Shown here piece by piece: positions 39,847-48,638 of a DNA stretch of 64,000 nucleotides. This stretch comes from Thermodesulfatator indicus DSM 15286 (lineage in GTDB: Bacteria; Desulfobacterota; Thermodesulfobacteria; Thermodesulfobacteriales; Thermodesulfatatoraceae). Numbering within the stretch: the first letter of the stretch is position 1; each line of letters begins with the position of its first letter. Below the pieces are notes generated by a model, which saw nothing but the letters and a program-made list of their open reading frames with translations, was not told the DNA's origin and searched no databases. Position numbers and translations under genes: made by a program. The stretch spans positions 673,244-737,243 of the forward strand of contig NC_015681.1 of assembly GCF_000217795.1 (NCBI RefSeq), in the 5' to 3' direction.

Positions 39847-41080
39847 GGGCTTTAGGAAAATAAATTTTAAAAACGGTACCTTCTTTGGGCTTAGAAATAA
39901 AAGATACTCGGCCACCGTGGGCTTCGGCAACCTTACGCACTAAATAAAGCCCTAAACCAAAGCCATTTTCTTTAGTAGTAAAAAAAGGCTCAAAAAGTTT
40001 ATTTTGAACAGAAAAAGAAACCCCTTCTCCGCTATCTTTTACGTAAAAACATACCTCTTTATCTAAAATCTCATAACCCAGTTCTATAGTTCCGCCAGCA
40101 GGAGTGGCCTCTATGGCATTATGTAACAGATTCTCAAGGGCCCTGAGACACCATCTTTTATCTATCCAAATGGTTGCCGAAGGTCCTTTTTCTACAATGA
40201 AAGTCAAGCTAAGGCGCTCAATCTTTTCTCTGAATTTTTCTTCTAGCTCTTCAATTACGTCTAAAACGTCAATTTTTTGGGGCCTTGTTTCAAAACCCCG
40301 AGTATAAGAAAAAAGCTCACCGGTAAGTTCCGTAAGCTTTTGTGCTTCGTTTTTTATCATATCAATTATTTCAGGTGAAAGTCTTCTAGTTTCACTCATG
40401 TACTGAAGGCCCATAACAATACTATTTAAGGGATTTCTTATCTCATGGGCCACCATGGCTGACATTTTACCCATAGCCGCTAGTTTTTCTGAAGCCAAAA
40501 GCTTTTCTTCCAGTTCCTTTTGGCGGCGGGCAAACTTTTCCAGATAAAAAAGGCCTGAGGCCAAAAGCGCCGTTCCCGCTATTAAAATACAGGCACTCAA
40601 AAAAATGAAATTGGCAAAGGCTTTGTGGGCAAATTTTATATCAAGGCCAAGGAGGAGAAAAAATTCTCGATCAGGTAGGGCCTCAAATTTTTGACAAACA
40701 TACCTGACATTTCCTCTATTAAAACCCTGGTAGCAACTCTTAAAAACCGTTTCCGGCAAAGACAGGTTTTGCGGAAAGGTATTTAGAAGGATTTTACCTT
40801 TTTCTTTTACTAAAACACCAACCAGTTGAGGCTGACCTTGGAGTTCATCTGTTAGCCAGGCTAAATCTTTCAAATAATCAGGAACATCCGGTAATAATGC
40901 GATGGTTTCAACATAAGCGGTAAGGCGAGCTTTAAGAAAATTTAAAGTACTTCTAGCTTCTCTGGCCATGCTTTTATCTAAAAAGTGGCGGAAATAAAAC
41001 CCTTCAATAACAATAGCCAGTATTAAGACTCCAATGGCTAAAAAAAAGGTAGTTTTGTAGCCTAAAATTTTTTGTGACAT
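39839..41080 (-). CDS. sensor histidine kinase, partner of the NtrC-type regulator
   Basis: About 413 residues from the ATG at 41080. Two membrane helices (FFLAIGVLILAIVIEGFYF and FIFLSACILIAGTALLASGL) flank a periplasmic sensor domain of about 130 residues. Then comes the H-box MVAHEIRNPLNSIVMGLQYM, the N-box LLHNAIEATPAGG, and G boxes DSGEGVSFSV and GFGLGLYLVRKVAEAHGG. Phosphorylates the downstream NtrC-family regulator. Start overlaps the stop of the small exported protein gene as TAATG. The sensed signal is unknown. Confidence 0.93.
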   Translation of the reverse strand: MSQKILGYKTTFFLAIGVLILAIVIEGFYFRHFLDKSMAREARSTLNFLKARLTAYVETIALLPDVPDYLKDLAWLTDELQGQPQLVGVLVKEKGKILLNTFPQNLSLPETVFKSCYQGFNRGNVRYVCQKFEALPDREFFLLLGLDIKFAHKAFANFIFLSACILIAGTALLASGLFYLEKFARRQKELEEKLLASEKLAAMGKMSAMVAHEIRNPLNSIVMGLQYMSETRRLSPEIIDMIKNEAQKLTELTGELFSYTRGFETRPQKIDVLDVIEELEEKFREKIERLSLTFIVEKGPSATIWIDKRWCLRALENLLHNAIEATPAGGTIELGYEILDKEVCFYVKDSGEGVSFSVQNKLFEPFFTTKENGFGLGLYLVRKVAEAHGGRVSFISKPKEGTVFKIYFPKAHE

Positions 41081-41433
41081 TATCTTTCTGTACGCCAAAG
41101 AGGCTCGCCACATTCATTCCGAATACGAAAAACGCCAAAGTCTTGACTAGAGATGACAATGGGAAAAAGTAAAAGACCTTTTTGAATGGCTACAATCCTA
41201 ACATGCTCGCCAACCTTCAAATAAAAACCCTGTTTTTTCCAAAACCAATAAGGACCAAGGCGCACATGATAAATATTGCCGTAAGAATCTCGAACTAACG
41301 CAATGGGATGCTTAACCGCCACCACCTCACCAGTAATAATAACCTGAGGTAGCCCATCACAGGGGTTCTGGGCAAAAACCGGATTACCTATAATGGATGA
41401 CAAAAGAATAACTATCGCTAGCGAGTACATCAT
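41080..41433 (-). CDS. small exported protein, first gene of the two-component operon
   Basis: A 117-residue protein with a signal peptide (YSLAIVILLSSIIGNPVFA). The mature part has an OB-fold-like feel: VIITGEVVAVKHPIALVRDS, then YHVRLGPYWFWKKQG and LKVGEHVRIVAI. Two cysteines, one near the mature start and one near the end, could form a disulfide. I do not recognise a named family. Coupled to the kinase gene by overlap; a periplasmic accessory protein for the sensor is possible. Confidence 0.6.
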   Translation of the reverse strand: MMYSLAIVILLSSIIGNPVFAQNPCDGLPQVIITGEVVAVKHPIALVRDSYGNIYHVRLGPYWFWKKQGFYLKVGEHVRIVAIQKGLLLFPIVISSQDFGVFRIRNECGEPLWRTER

Positions 41434-41696
41434 ATCTTTCTAATATAGCACATTTTATACCATATTAGATAGTTTCATTTTCTTTAACTTTATTTACTTA
41501 GGCAACTTTCTACCCCTGACAATAGCGAATAAAAAAGCCTGAGAGGATTTTATCGAAAAATTCGCTAATGATTTAGACGCTAGAAGCGTCAAGATTTTCA
41601 AAAAATTCGACAAATTTGTCCCTGTTAGAAAAGACTACTTTAATAATCTAGGCGTTTTTAAATAACAAAATGTCATAGTGGGCAAACGTAATCGCC

Positions 41697-41770
41697 ACGC
41701 CAAAGTAACCCTTCACTGTCACTGCGAGGCCTCGTTAGAGGATGAAGTAGTCTCAGAGATTGCTTTCTAT
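41697..41770. repeat. dispersed repeat, copy 8 (short) in the 41434-41879 gap
   Basis: Contains CACTGCGAGGCCTCGTTAGA and GTAGTCTCAGAGATTGCTTT. The rest of the gap is AT-rich; an inverted pair GACGCTAGAAGCGTC lies at about 41577-41591. No gene is visible. The plus-strand ugp-type operon promoter must lie to the right, before 41880. Confidence 0.8.
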
Positions 41771-41879
41771 TCCGTGGTTTGCAAAATACATGTCACATTT
41801 TTTTCATAAAACGGCAATCAATTGTTAACACACAGTTAAATTTTAAAAGATAAATTTTCAGCGATCAAAAGGAGAACAA

Positions 41880-43007
41880 ATGACTATAGAACTTAAAAAT
41901 ATAATAAAAAAATTTGGAGATAAAGAAGTCATAAAAAATCTAAGTCTATCTATAGATTCAAAAAAGTTTACAGTCTTACTTGGAGAGTCAGGTTCTGGAA
42001 AAACGACTGTTTTGAGAATAATAGCCGGGTTAGAAAAAATCGATAACGGAAAAATAATTATAGATGGCAAGGATGTAACTTATAAAGAAGCTCATGAACG
42101 TGGAATTTCCATGGTTTTTCAATCATATGCTTTATTTCCTCACATGACAGCCAAAGAAAATATTATATTTGGACTAAAAGTGAGGAAGGAAAAGAAAGAT
42201 ACTATAGAAGCAAAACTAAAAAGAATAGCATCATTATTAAACATTACAGAAATATTAAATAGAAAGCCATCACAGCTATCAGGAGGACAAAGACAAAGAA
42301 TAGCTCTGGCTAGAGCTATTATCTCTGGAAGGAAAATATGTCTTATGGACGAACCACTTTCCAATCTTGACGCTAGACTAAGGGACAATATGCGAAAAGA
42401 ATTAAAAAATTTACAGCAGACGCTAAATTTAACAGTAGTATATGTAACTCACGATCAAATAGAAGCTATGAGTATGGCGGATAAAATTATTCTAATTCGT
42501 GAAGGAAAAATAGAACAAGAAGGAACACCTTACGAACTTTATAATTTTCCAAAAACCATCTACACTGCAAAATTTATAGGAACACCTCCTATGAACGTAA
42601 TCACAATTGAAGAAATAAAAAAAGAAAATATCTTACCAAAACTTAAATTTCCTGAAACAGCAAAATATATTGGCATAAGACCTGAAAACTTCGAAATAAA
42701 TACAAAGAAAATATTTTTTGGCACTGGAGAAATAAAGTTTACTGAATACTGTGGAAGCGAAACTATTCATACTATAAAAATTGGAAAAATTTTAATCTAT
42801 TTAAAAACCTCTTCAAAAACAAATATTAAAGCAGGAAAAAGAATAAAAATATATTGCGATTATAATGATTTAAGGTTTTTTGATAAAAATGGCCAATTAT
42901 TAATTGAAAACAAAATAAAAGGAGGGGTAGGCAATGAAAAAAACGTTAGGAGCATTGATTCTACTACTAATTATGGCGATCAACTTGAAAATTTGTTATG
43001 CAGCTGA
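41880..43007 (+). CDS. ABC transporter ATP-binding protein (UgpC/MalK type)
   Basis: A 375-residue ATPase with Walker A GESGSGKTT (about residues 37-45), Q-loop VFQSYALFPHMT, signature LSGGQRQR and Walker B CLMDEPLSNLDARLRDNMR. The C-terminal TOBE-like part (TAKFIGTPPMNVI, GIRPENFEINTKK) is typical of sugar or glycerol-phosphate importers. It powers uptake with the downstream UgpB-, UgpA- and UgpE-like proteins. Its last 74 bases overlap the binding-protein gene, so its final 25 residues are unusual. An AAAAGGAG ribosome-binding site precedes the ATG. AT-rich relative to flanks. Confidence 0.9.
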   Translation: MTIELKNIIKKFGDKEVIKNLSLSIDSKKFTVLLGESGSGKTTVLRIIAGLEKIDNGKIIIDGKDVTYKEAHERGISMVFQSYALFPHMTAKENIIFGLKVRKEKKDTIEAKLKRIASLLNITEILNRKPSQLSGGQRQRIALARAIISGRKICLMDEPLSNLDARLRDNMRKELKNLQQTLNLTVVYVTHDQIEAMSMADKIILIREGKIEQEGTPYELYNFPKTIYTAKFIGTPPMNVITIEEIKKENILPKLKFPETAKYIGIRPENFEINTKKIFFGTGEIKFTEYCGSETIHTIKIGKILIYLKTSSKTNIKAGKRIKIYCDYNDLRFFDKNGQLLIENKIKGGVGNEKNVRSIDSTTNYGDQLENLLCS

Positions 43008-44250
43008 AAAAATTAAAATTACTTTTTGGCATGCAATGGGAGGATCAAGAGCAGCTTTTATAAATAGAATGGTTGAAGATTTCAATTATACACATCCTGG
43101 AATAGAAGTTAAAGCAGAATACAAAGGCAGCTATAGAGACACCCTAAACAGTGCTATTCTTGCCTATAAACAGGGTAATGCTCCTCACATTGTACAAATT
43201 TTTGAGGTTGGAACACAGTTGGCATTAGATTCTCATATTTTTATGCCTTTTCAAGACACAATAAAACCAACAGATTATGCATTATTAGACGATTTTATCA
43301 AACCTGTAGCTAATTATTATAGAATTAAAGGAAAATTTAACTCTGTTCCTTTTAACTCTTCAAATCCAATTCTTTATTATAACAAAACTATGTTTAAAAA
43401 AGCTGGTCTTGATCCTGAAAATCCTCCGAAAACTTTTAATGAAGTCATAAAAGCTTGTAAAAAGCTAAAAAAAGCAGGAGCCAAATATTGTATTACCTGG
43501 CCTCTACATTCCTGGTTTGTTGAACAATGGGTCGCAGAACAGGGCGCTCTTTTGGCTAACAATAAAAATGGTAGAAAGGCAAGGGCAACTGATATCTATA
43601 TCAATTCTGAAGCGATGAAAAAAATCATGAAATGGTGGAAGATACTTTACGACAAAGGATATTATGCCTATTCTGGAAAGCCTGAAGACTGGGATGGGGC
43701 TAACAACTTATTTATTTCTGGTCAAGCACCTATGCTAATCACCTCAACATCCGATGTAACTATTTTAGAAAACGCTGCTTTTGAACACGGATTCAAATTG
43801 GGAACAGCTTTTATTCCTATTCCCGATGGTACTGAAAGAAACGGCGTAGTTGTTGGAGGTGCAAGCCTCTGGTTAACTAAAGGGCATTCTAAAAAAGAAA
43901 TTGAAGCAGCTAAAGAATTTTTACTTTGGTTTACAAATACTGAAAATGAAGTCCGCTGGCACAAAGGTACTGGTTATTTCCCTGTAAGAGAAAGCGCTGT
44001 TAATGTATTAAAATTTGAAAAATGGTTTGATAAACATCCTGCTTATAAAGCAGCATTTGATCAGCTTCTTCAAACAAAAGTCAATAGAGCTACCCAAGGC
44101 GCTTTAATAGGAAATTTTCCAGAAATTAGAACAATAATTGAAGAAGCAATACAAGAAATACTTGCTGGCAAACCAATTAATTACGTTTTAAACGAAGCGG
44201 ATAAAAAAGCTGATAATGCTCTTAAAAGATACAACGATTCTATAAAATAA
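42934..44250 (+). CDS. ABC transporter substrate-binding protein (UgpB-like)
   Basis: A 438-residue exported protein with signal peptide (LGALILLLIMAINLKICYA). The mature start EKIKITFWHAMGG and SYRDTLNSAILAYKQGNAPH and IVQIFEVGTQLALDS match UgpB, the periplasmic sn-glycerol 3-phosphate/glycerophosphodiester receptor. A GGAGGGG ribosome-binding site lies before the ATG, inside the 3' end of the ATPase gene. The ligand class is supported by the glycerophosphodiesterase gene facing this operon. A stem-loop follows the stop. Confidence 0.9.
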   Translation: MKKTLGALILLLIMAINLKICYAAEKIKITFWHAMGGSRAAFINRMVEDFNYTHPGIEVKAEYKGSYRDTLNSAILAYKQGNAPHIVQIFEVGTQLALDSHIFMPFQDTIKPTDYALLDDFIKPVANYYRIKGKFNSVPFNSSNPILYYNKTMFKKAGLDPENPPKTFNEVIKACKKLKKAGAKYCITWPLHSWFVEQWVAEQGALLANNKNGRKARATDIYINSEAMKKIMKWWKILYDKGYYAYSGKPEDWDGANNLFISGQAPMLITSTSDVTILENAAFEHGFKLGTAFIPIPDGTERNGVVVGGASLWLTKGHSKKEIEAAKEFLLWFTNTENEVRWHKGTGYFPVRESAVNVLKFEKWFDKHPAYKAAFDQLLQTKVNRATQGALIGNFPEIRTIIEEAIQEILAGKPINYVLNEADKKADNALKRYNDSIK

Positions 44251-44252
44251 AC

Positions 44253-44283
44253 TTAAAAGGGAGGGCTACGTCCTCCCTTTTAA
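44253..44283 (+). terminator. stem-loop between binding protein and permease genes
   Basis: Perfect 12-bp stem TTAAAAGGGAGG / CCTCCCTTTTAA with a 7-nt loop. Inside the operon it can act as a partial terminator or mRNA-protecting hairpin so that more binding protein than permease is made. Confidence 0.7.
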
Positions 44284-44289
44284 AAGCAC

Positions 44290-45183
44290 ATGACACAAGA
44301 CTATAATATTTATAAAAATAAGTGGATAGCTCTTTTACTACTTTTACCTACAATTTTAATCTTACTACTTTTCTTATATTATCCAATACTAGAAACATTT
44401 CTTCTATCGTTATATAGAGTAGGATTTTTAGGACTTACTAAAAAATTTGTTGGCTTAGATAACTATAAATATATCTTTAGCTCTAAAGACTATATTAAAA
44501 TTTTTAAAAACACAGCCGTTTTTATTGTTCCCAGTATATTATTAAGTATAACAATTGGTTTTATTATATCCCTTTTCTTAAATAGCAAAATAAAAGGTAT
44601 AAGTTTCTTTAGATTATTACTTATATGGCCTTATGCTTTACCTCCAGCGGTAGCTGGTGTCATCTTCTTATTTTTATTTAATGAACAATCTGGCATAACT
44701 AATTTTCTACTAAATAAAGTATTACAAATTCAAATTCCCTGGCTGTCAAATAATATTTTAGCAATGGGAGTTCTGATTATTGCTTTTGTATGGAAAATGT
44801 TAGGGTACAATATAGTTTTCTATCTAGCCGCCCTCCAAAATATCCCAGAAGAGCTTTTAGAAGCTGCCAGTCTAGAAGGAGCTTCTTATTTTCAAAAAAT
44901 TTTTAAAATAATTTTACCCCTTCTTTCTCCCATAAGCCTTTTTTTATTAATAACAAATACAATTGCTGCATTTTTTGAAAGTTTCGCTTTCGTCGATTTA
45001 ATCACTAAAGGAGGACCTGCAGGAAGTACGACTATTTTAATTTATAGTATTTATAGAGATGGCTTTGAGTATTTTAAAACCGGCATAGCTGCAGCACAAT
45101 CTGTAATTCTTTTTATATTTGTCGTTATACTTACATTAATTCAATTAAGAGTATCCTCTAGGATGGTTCACTATGAAAGATAA
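44290..45183 (+). CDS. ABC transporter permease (UgpA-like)
   Basis: A 297-residue membrane protein with six helices. The cytoplasmic coupling loop has EAASLEGASYFQKIFKIILP, the EAA-x3-G motif of importer permeases. Also typical are WPYALPPAVAGVIFLFLF and VDLITKGGPAGSTTILIYSI. Forms the pore with the UgpE-like protein. Stop overlaps the next gene by 11 nt. Confidence 0.9.
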   Translation: MTQDYNIYKNKWIALLLLLPTILILLLFLYYPILETFLLSLYRVGFLGLTKKFVGLDNYKYIFSSKDYIKIFKNTAVFIVPSILLSITIGFIISLFLNSKIKGISFFRLLLIWPYALPPAVAGVIFLFLFNEQSGITNFLLNKVLQIQIPWLSNNILAMGVLIIAFVWKMLGYNIVFYLAALQNIPEELLEAASLEGASYFQKIFKIILPLLSPISLFLLITNTIAAFFESFAFVDLITKGGPAGSTTILIYSIYRDGFEYFKTGIAAAQSVILFIFVVILTLIQLRVSSRMVHYER

Positions 45184-45982
45184 GTTTCTATATATAATCT
45201 TATCTCTTTTTGTTTTTTTAATAGCATTTCCTCTAATATTAGCTTTTATTTTTTCCACTCAAACTCCAGCAGAAATATTTAGTTACCCACCAAAACTTAC
45301 CATAGGTAGTGCTTTTTTAGAAAACTATAAAATAGCTTGGCAAAAATATCACTTAGGAAAATATCTTTTCAACACCATTTTTGTAGCCTTTTTTGTAACT
45401 ACTGGTAAAGCTATCATTTCTTTTATGGCTGCTACCGCTATTGTTTATTTTTCTATTCCATTTAAAAGAGCAATTTTTCTTTTTATACTTTTTACATTAA
45501 TGATGCCGACGGAAATTATGATTATTTCTTTATTTAATATCATTACAAAATTAAAGCTAGTTAATTCATTTGGCGCTTTAATCCTTCCCTTCTTAGCTTC
45601 AGCTACAGGAACTTTTCTTTTTAGACAACATTTCCTTCAAATCTCAAGAGATCTTTTAGACGCAGTAAAAATAGAAGGTGTTAATCCCTTACAATTTATG
45701 TTTAAAATTCTTCTTCCCATGTCAAAAAACATATTAGCAGCTCTTTTACTTATCGAATTTGTTTATGTATGGAATCAATATCTGTGGCCACTAGTAATTA
45801 TTAGAGACAACTCAAAACAGCTTATACAAATCGGACTTAGAATGATGACAACAGGTCAAGATGCCACTAACTGGGGAGTTGTAATGGCAGGCGCAATAAT
45901 TTCTTTATTGCCAGCATTATTAATATTTTTCTTCCTTCAAAAATATTTTTCTCAAGGCCTTGCTTTTAAAAGTGAAAAATAA
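45173..45982 (+). CDS. ABC transporter permease (UgpE-like)
   Basis: A 269-residue membrane protein with six helices and the EAA-like loop DAVKIEGVNPLQFMFKILLP. MMPTEIMIISLFNIITKLKL and LIEFVYVWNQYLWPLVIIRD are typical of the second MalG/UgpE-type permease. The stop TAA is directly adjacent to the stop of the converging glycerophosphodiesterase gene. Confidence 0.9.
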   Translation: MKDKFLYIILSLFVFLIAFPLILAFIFSTQTPAEIFSYPPKLTIGSAFLENYKIAWQKYHLGKYLFNTIFVAFFVTTGKAIISFMAATAIVYFSIPFKRAIFLFILFTLMMPTEIMIISLFNIITKLKLVNSFGALILPFLASATGTFLFRQHFLQISRDLLDAVKIEGVNPLQFMFKILLPMSKNILAALLLIEFVYVWNQYLWPLVIIRDNSKQLIQIGLRMMTTGQDATNWGVVMAGAIISLLPALLIFFFLQKYFSQGLAFKSEK

Positions 45983-46726
45983 TTAAAAATTTTTTCCTTT
46001 TAATACTTTTCTAATCTTATCTGGTATATTTGTAGTAATAGAGTTTACTCCCATTTTAGAAAATTTCTTAGCAATATCTTCATCATCTATTGTCCAAACA
46101 TTCCAGTAGAGTTTTTTACTAACTATTTTAAAGGCATGCTTCTCCCATATATCCAAGTTACTATCAGTTGATATACCAGTAAGATTAATATATTCTATTT
46201 TTTCTATTATTCTTTCTATTGGTTCGTCTTCAGATATATTGTATCCATATTCAACTATCCATAAAGTTCTAACATTTTTATTAAATTTTTGCCATTCTAG
46301 CAAAAAACTATAATCAAAACTAAAAACCATTAATCTTTCTTTTTCTTTAACTTTTTCCAAAGCAGAAAATAAGGGAAAAGCCGCTTCTTTACCGGACTTA
46401 ATTTCTATATAAATTTCTAAATCTCTAAACTTATTTATTACTTCTTCTAAAGTAGGTATTTTCTCTCCTTTAAACTGTGGTCCAAACCAACTACCAACAT
46501 CAATTGCTTTCAATTCTTCCAAAGTAGCTTTACTAACTATAACGTTTTTATCCCCTGTACGCTCAGTTGTTTTATCATGTATAACCACCAATTTATTGTC
46601 TTTTGTAAGATGAACATCCAATTCAATCCCATCAGCCTGTAATTCCTGAGCTATATAGAAAGCAGCTATGGTGTTTTCAGGGGCGTAATAGGAAGCACCT
46701 CTATGAGCAATAATTTTTATATCCAT
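45983..46726 (-). CDS. glycerophosphodiester phosphodiesterase (UgpQ-like)
   Basis: A 247-residue cytoplasmic GDPD: IIAHRGASYYAPENTIAAF (catalytic His and Glu), DGIELDVHLTKDNKLVVIHD (metal-binding E-x-D and the second catalytic His), and GIEIYIEIKSGKE-type strand (EIYIEIKSGKEAAF). Hydrolyses glycerophosphodiesters to glycerol 3-phosphate and an alcohol. No signal peptide. Converges tail-to-tail on the ugp-type operon with zero spacing and shares its AT-rich composition, so it is part of the same functional block. Confidence 0.93.
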   Translation of the reverse strand: MDIKIIAHRGASYYAPENTIAAFYIAQELQADGIELDVHLTKDNKLVVIHDKTTERTGDKNVIVSKATLEELKAIDVGSWFGPQFKGEKIPTLEEVINKFRDLEIYIEIKSGKEAAFPLFSALEKVKEKERLMVFSFDYSFLLEWQKFNKNVRTLWIVEYGYNISEDEPIERIIEKIEYINLTGISTDSNLDIWEKHAFKIVSKKLYWNVWTIDDEDIAKKFSKMGVNSITTNIPDKIRKVLKGKNF

Positions 46727-46737
46727 AACAAACCTTC

Positions 46738-46827
46738 GCTGTCACTGCAAGGCTTCGTTAGAGGTCGAAGCAGTCTCAGGGATTGCTTCGCTTCGCTCGC
46801 AATGACTCAATTGTCGCCTATTTAGTG
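46738..46827. repeat. dispersed repeat, copy 9, abutting the IS element
   Basis: Contains CACTGCAAGGCTTCGTTAGA, GGATTGCTTCGCTTCGCTCG and the linked segment CTCAATTGTCGCCTATTTAG, which recurs next to repeats at 17490 and 28630. The sequence shared with those copies ends at about 46827, where IS-related sequence starts. Confidence 0.85.
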
Positions 46828-46989
46828 GCCCCATTCCTGTGAAAACATCGACCAATAACCACCAACTCTAGTTCAAGAGAGATTCCTGTGCGTGGTCAAA
46901 GCCTACAATTTGTTGTGCCTGCTGGTGGTCGGTCAGGTTAATATCGCGCTCTTTGGCTTCAGTGGGGGCTACGACCTTACCTCGCTGTT
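46828..46989 (-). ncRNA. candidate bridge RNA region of the IS110-family element
   Basis: The 162 bp between the transposase stop and the inferred element end lack any ORF but have several short inverted pairs. In IS1111-type elements the non-coding end downstream of the transposase is known to encode the bridge RNA that pairs with target and donor DNA. The exact RNA ends and loops were not worked out. Confidence 0.35.
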
Positions 46990-48243
46990 TTATGCCGCTA
47001 CCACTTTATACCCAAGTCTTTCTGCTTCTTCTTTTATTTTTGTCAATAATCTCTCCCTATTTATCTGCTTCAGATGATTTGCCCCTAATTCCCTGTATTC
47101 CTGACCCTCTTTGATGATAAAATACACCGCTTTCAATATCTTATGCGCTATGGCCCCTATGGCTTTCTTAGGCCCTCGACGAGCACGAAGTTGCCTATAT
47201 TTTGCCGCATAATATGTCCCTTTCTTCCTCGTGGCCGCCCAAGACACCTCTATCAAAACGCTTCTTAAAGGATGTTTCTTTACCGGGCTCTTGCCGCTAA
47301 TCCTCTTTCCTCCACTTTCGTTATTCCCTGGACAAACTCCTGCCCAACTGGCTAGCGCCCTCTCATTTGAAAAACTTCTCAGATCCGGCCCTACTTCTGC
47401 CCAAATAGCTCGCGCTGAAACTTCACTTACTCCTGGTATCCCTTTTAATCTCTCTATTAAATCTTCATGGTGTCTCATTACTTCCTTGATCCTTATATCC
47501 ATAATCCCTATCTCTTTTTCCAGAGTCTCTATTATGCTTAAGAGCGAATGCAAAAGAAAACGATGATGCTCTTCGAAAAAGCCACAAATAGAGCGATAGA
47601 GCTCTTCTACTTTCTTCTTAAGTTTCCCTTTAGCACAAACCCTAACTTCTTCAAGGCTAGGCTTGGGGGTCTCTAAAAGTAATCTCATGATTTGACGACC
47701 TGTTTCCCCAAACAAATCTGAAACTACATTGTCTAGCTTAATATTTGCTGATTCAAAAAGCTTTTGAACTCTTTTCTTATAATCAGCAAGCGTTTTGACA
47801 TGTTTCTGTCTAAGTCGTACTAGCTCTCTCCAGAAACGAACTTGTTTTGGGGGAATATAACTTGCCCGTAGCAGACCTACACGAAGTAATTCTGCTAACC
47901 AGCGGCTGTCTGAGACATCCGTCTTTCGTCCAGGGACATTTTTGATATGCCTGGCATTGACTAAGATCACTTCCACATAGCCTTCTAAAATATTGTGTAT
48001 AGGCTGCCAGTAAACACCTGTGCTTTCCATGGCTACAATGGGACAATCTTTTTCGATCAGCCATTCTCTCAGGGCTATAAGATCGTCGGTAAAAGTTTCA
48101 AATTCTCGAACTTCGACTTCTATAGAACCATCAGGAAGAGTCTTTAGGATACATGCTGAGACGAAACGCTTATGAACGTCAAGGCCACAACAAATGGGAT
48201 GAATAATTCTTAAAACCTGGTTATTTTCTTTTTCAGGAGCCAT
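46990..48243 (-). CDS. IS110-family transposase (DEDD recombinase)
   Basis: 417 residues from the ATG at 48243 (MAPEKENNQVL), which has an AAGGAGGT ribosome-binding site; the frame is open to 48318 but upstream residues are not family-like. DEDD catalytic domain at the start: CGLDVHKRFVSA, AMESTGVYWQPIHN, KTDVSDSRWLAELLR. C-terminal transposase domain: LKGIPGVSEVSARAIWAEVG and FSNERALASWAGVCPGNNES with the conserved serine region. Appears intact and potentially active. Catalyses RNA-guided recombination in characterised relatives. Confidence 0.93.
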   Translation of the reverse strand: MAPEKENNQVLRIIHPICCGLDVHKRFVSACILKTLPDGSIEVEVREFETFTDDLIALREWLIEKDCPIVAMESTGVYWQPIHNILEGYVEVILVNARHIKNVPGRKTDVSDSRWLAELLRVGLLRASYIPPKQVRFWRELVRLRQKHVKTLADYKKRVQKLFESANIKLDNVVSDLFGETGRQIMRLLLETPKPSLEEVRVCAKGKLKKKVEELYRSICGFFEEHHRFLLHSLLSIIETLEKEIGIMDIRIKEVMRHHEDLIERLKGIPGVSEVSARAIWAEVGPDLRSFSNERALASWAGVCPGNNESGGKRISGKSPVKKHPLRSVLIEVSWAATRKKGTYYAAKYRQLRARRGPKKAIGAIAHKILKAVYFIIKEGQEYRELGANHLKQINRERLLTKIKEEAERLGYKVVAA

Positions 48244-48588
48244 GGGTATATACCTCCTTTTTAAAGACTTTTTGAAGCAACAAAATATCCATGGCTCCTC
48301 TCTTTTCAATGTTTTCATGCCTTCGTTGTGCCCCTTTGGGGCATGGAGGTTAATAAAACATTACTTGCTGGCTAGCAAAGATAACGTCTCTTTTTAATAC
48401 AAACAGTTTTTCCGAACTTTCGACAAATTTGTTTTAAAACAATCAAGATTACTTAGCTTTTTAAGCACTCTAAAATAAATAAGTCAAAACTACTGTCTGT
48501 TGAAATTCGCTAGGACCTAAAAAACGACTTTAGTTGTTCCGAACATAGCGAAGAATTTCTCCTAGCATCCCTGTTGGACAAATAAAAT

Positions 48589-48604
48589 TGGCATCTATCT
48601 TGCT
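48589..48604 (+). promoter_or_regulatory. sigma-54 promoter of the glycine-zipper lipoprotein gene
   Basis: TGGCATCTATCTTGCT, the -24/-12 consensus with correct spacing; ATG is 35 bp further. Upstream, TTCGCTA and TAGCGAA form a spaced inverted pair (about 48507-48555), a possible activator site. Confidence 0.7.
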
Positions 48605-48638
48605 TATTCTAAAAGTGTCAAAAAGAAAGGAGGTAGCC

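Larger units (their letters stand above)
46828..48345 (-). mobile_element. IS110-family (probably IS1111-type) insertion sequence, ends approximate
   Basis: A single transposase gene plus 160 bp of unconserved, hairpin-rich sequence after its stop (46828-46989) and about 100 bp before its start. The right-hand non-coding part contains GACCGACCACCAGCAGG and complementary-looking segments. IS110 elements lack strong terminal inverted repeats and target duplications, so the ends are inferred: the left from where the shared repeat sequence stops, the right from a small hairpin TGCCCCAAAGGGGCA near 48325-48340. Inserted beside a dispersed repeat. Confidence 0.6.

Noticed and set aside
41626-41645. 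Another GTTAGAA core near 41628
   Set aside because: No hairpin arms or GCGGCAG-type half around it; chance match in AT-rich DNA.
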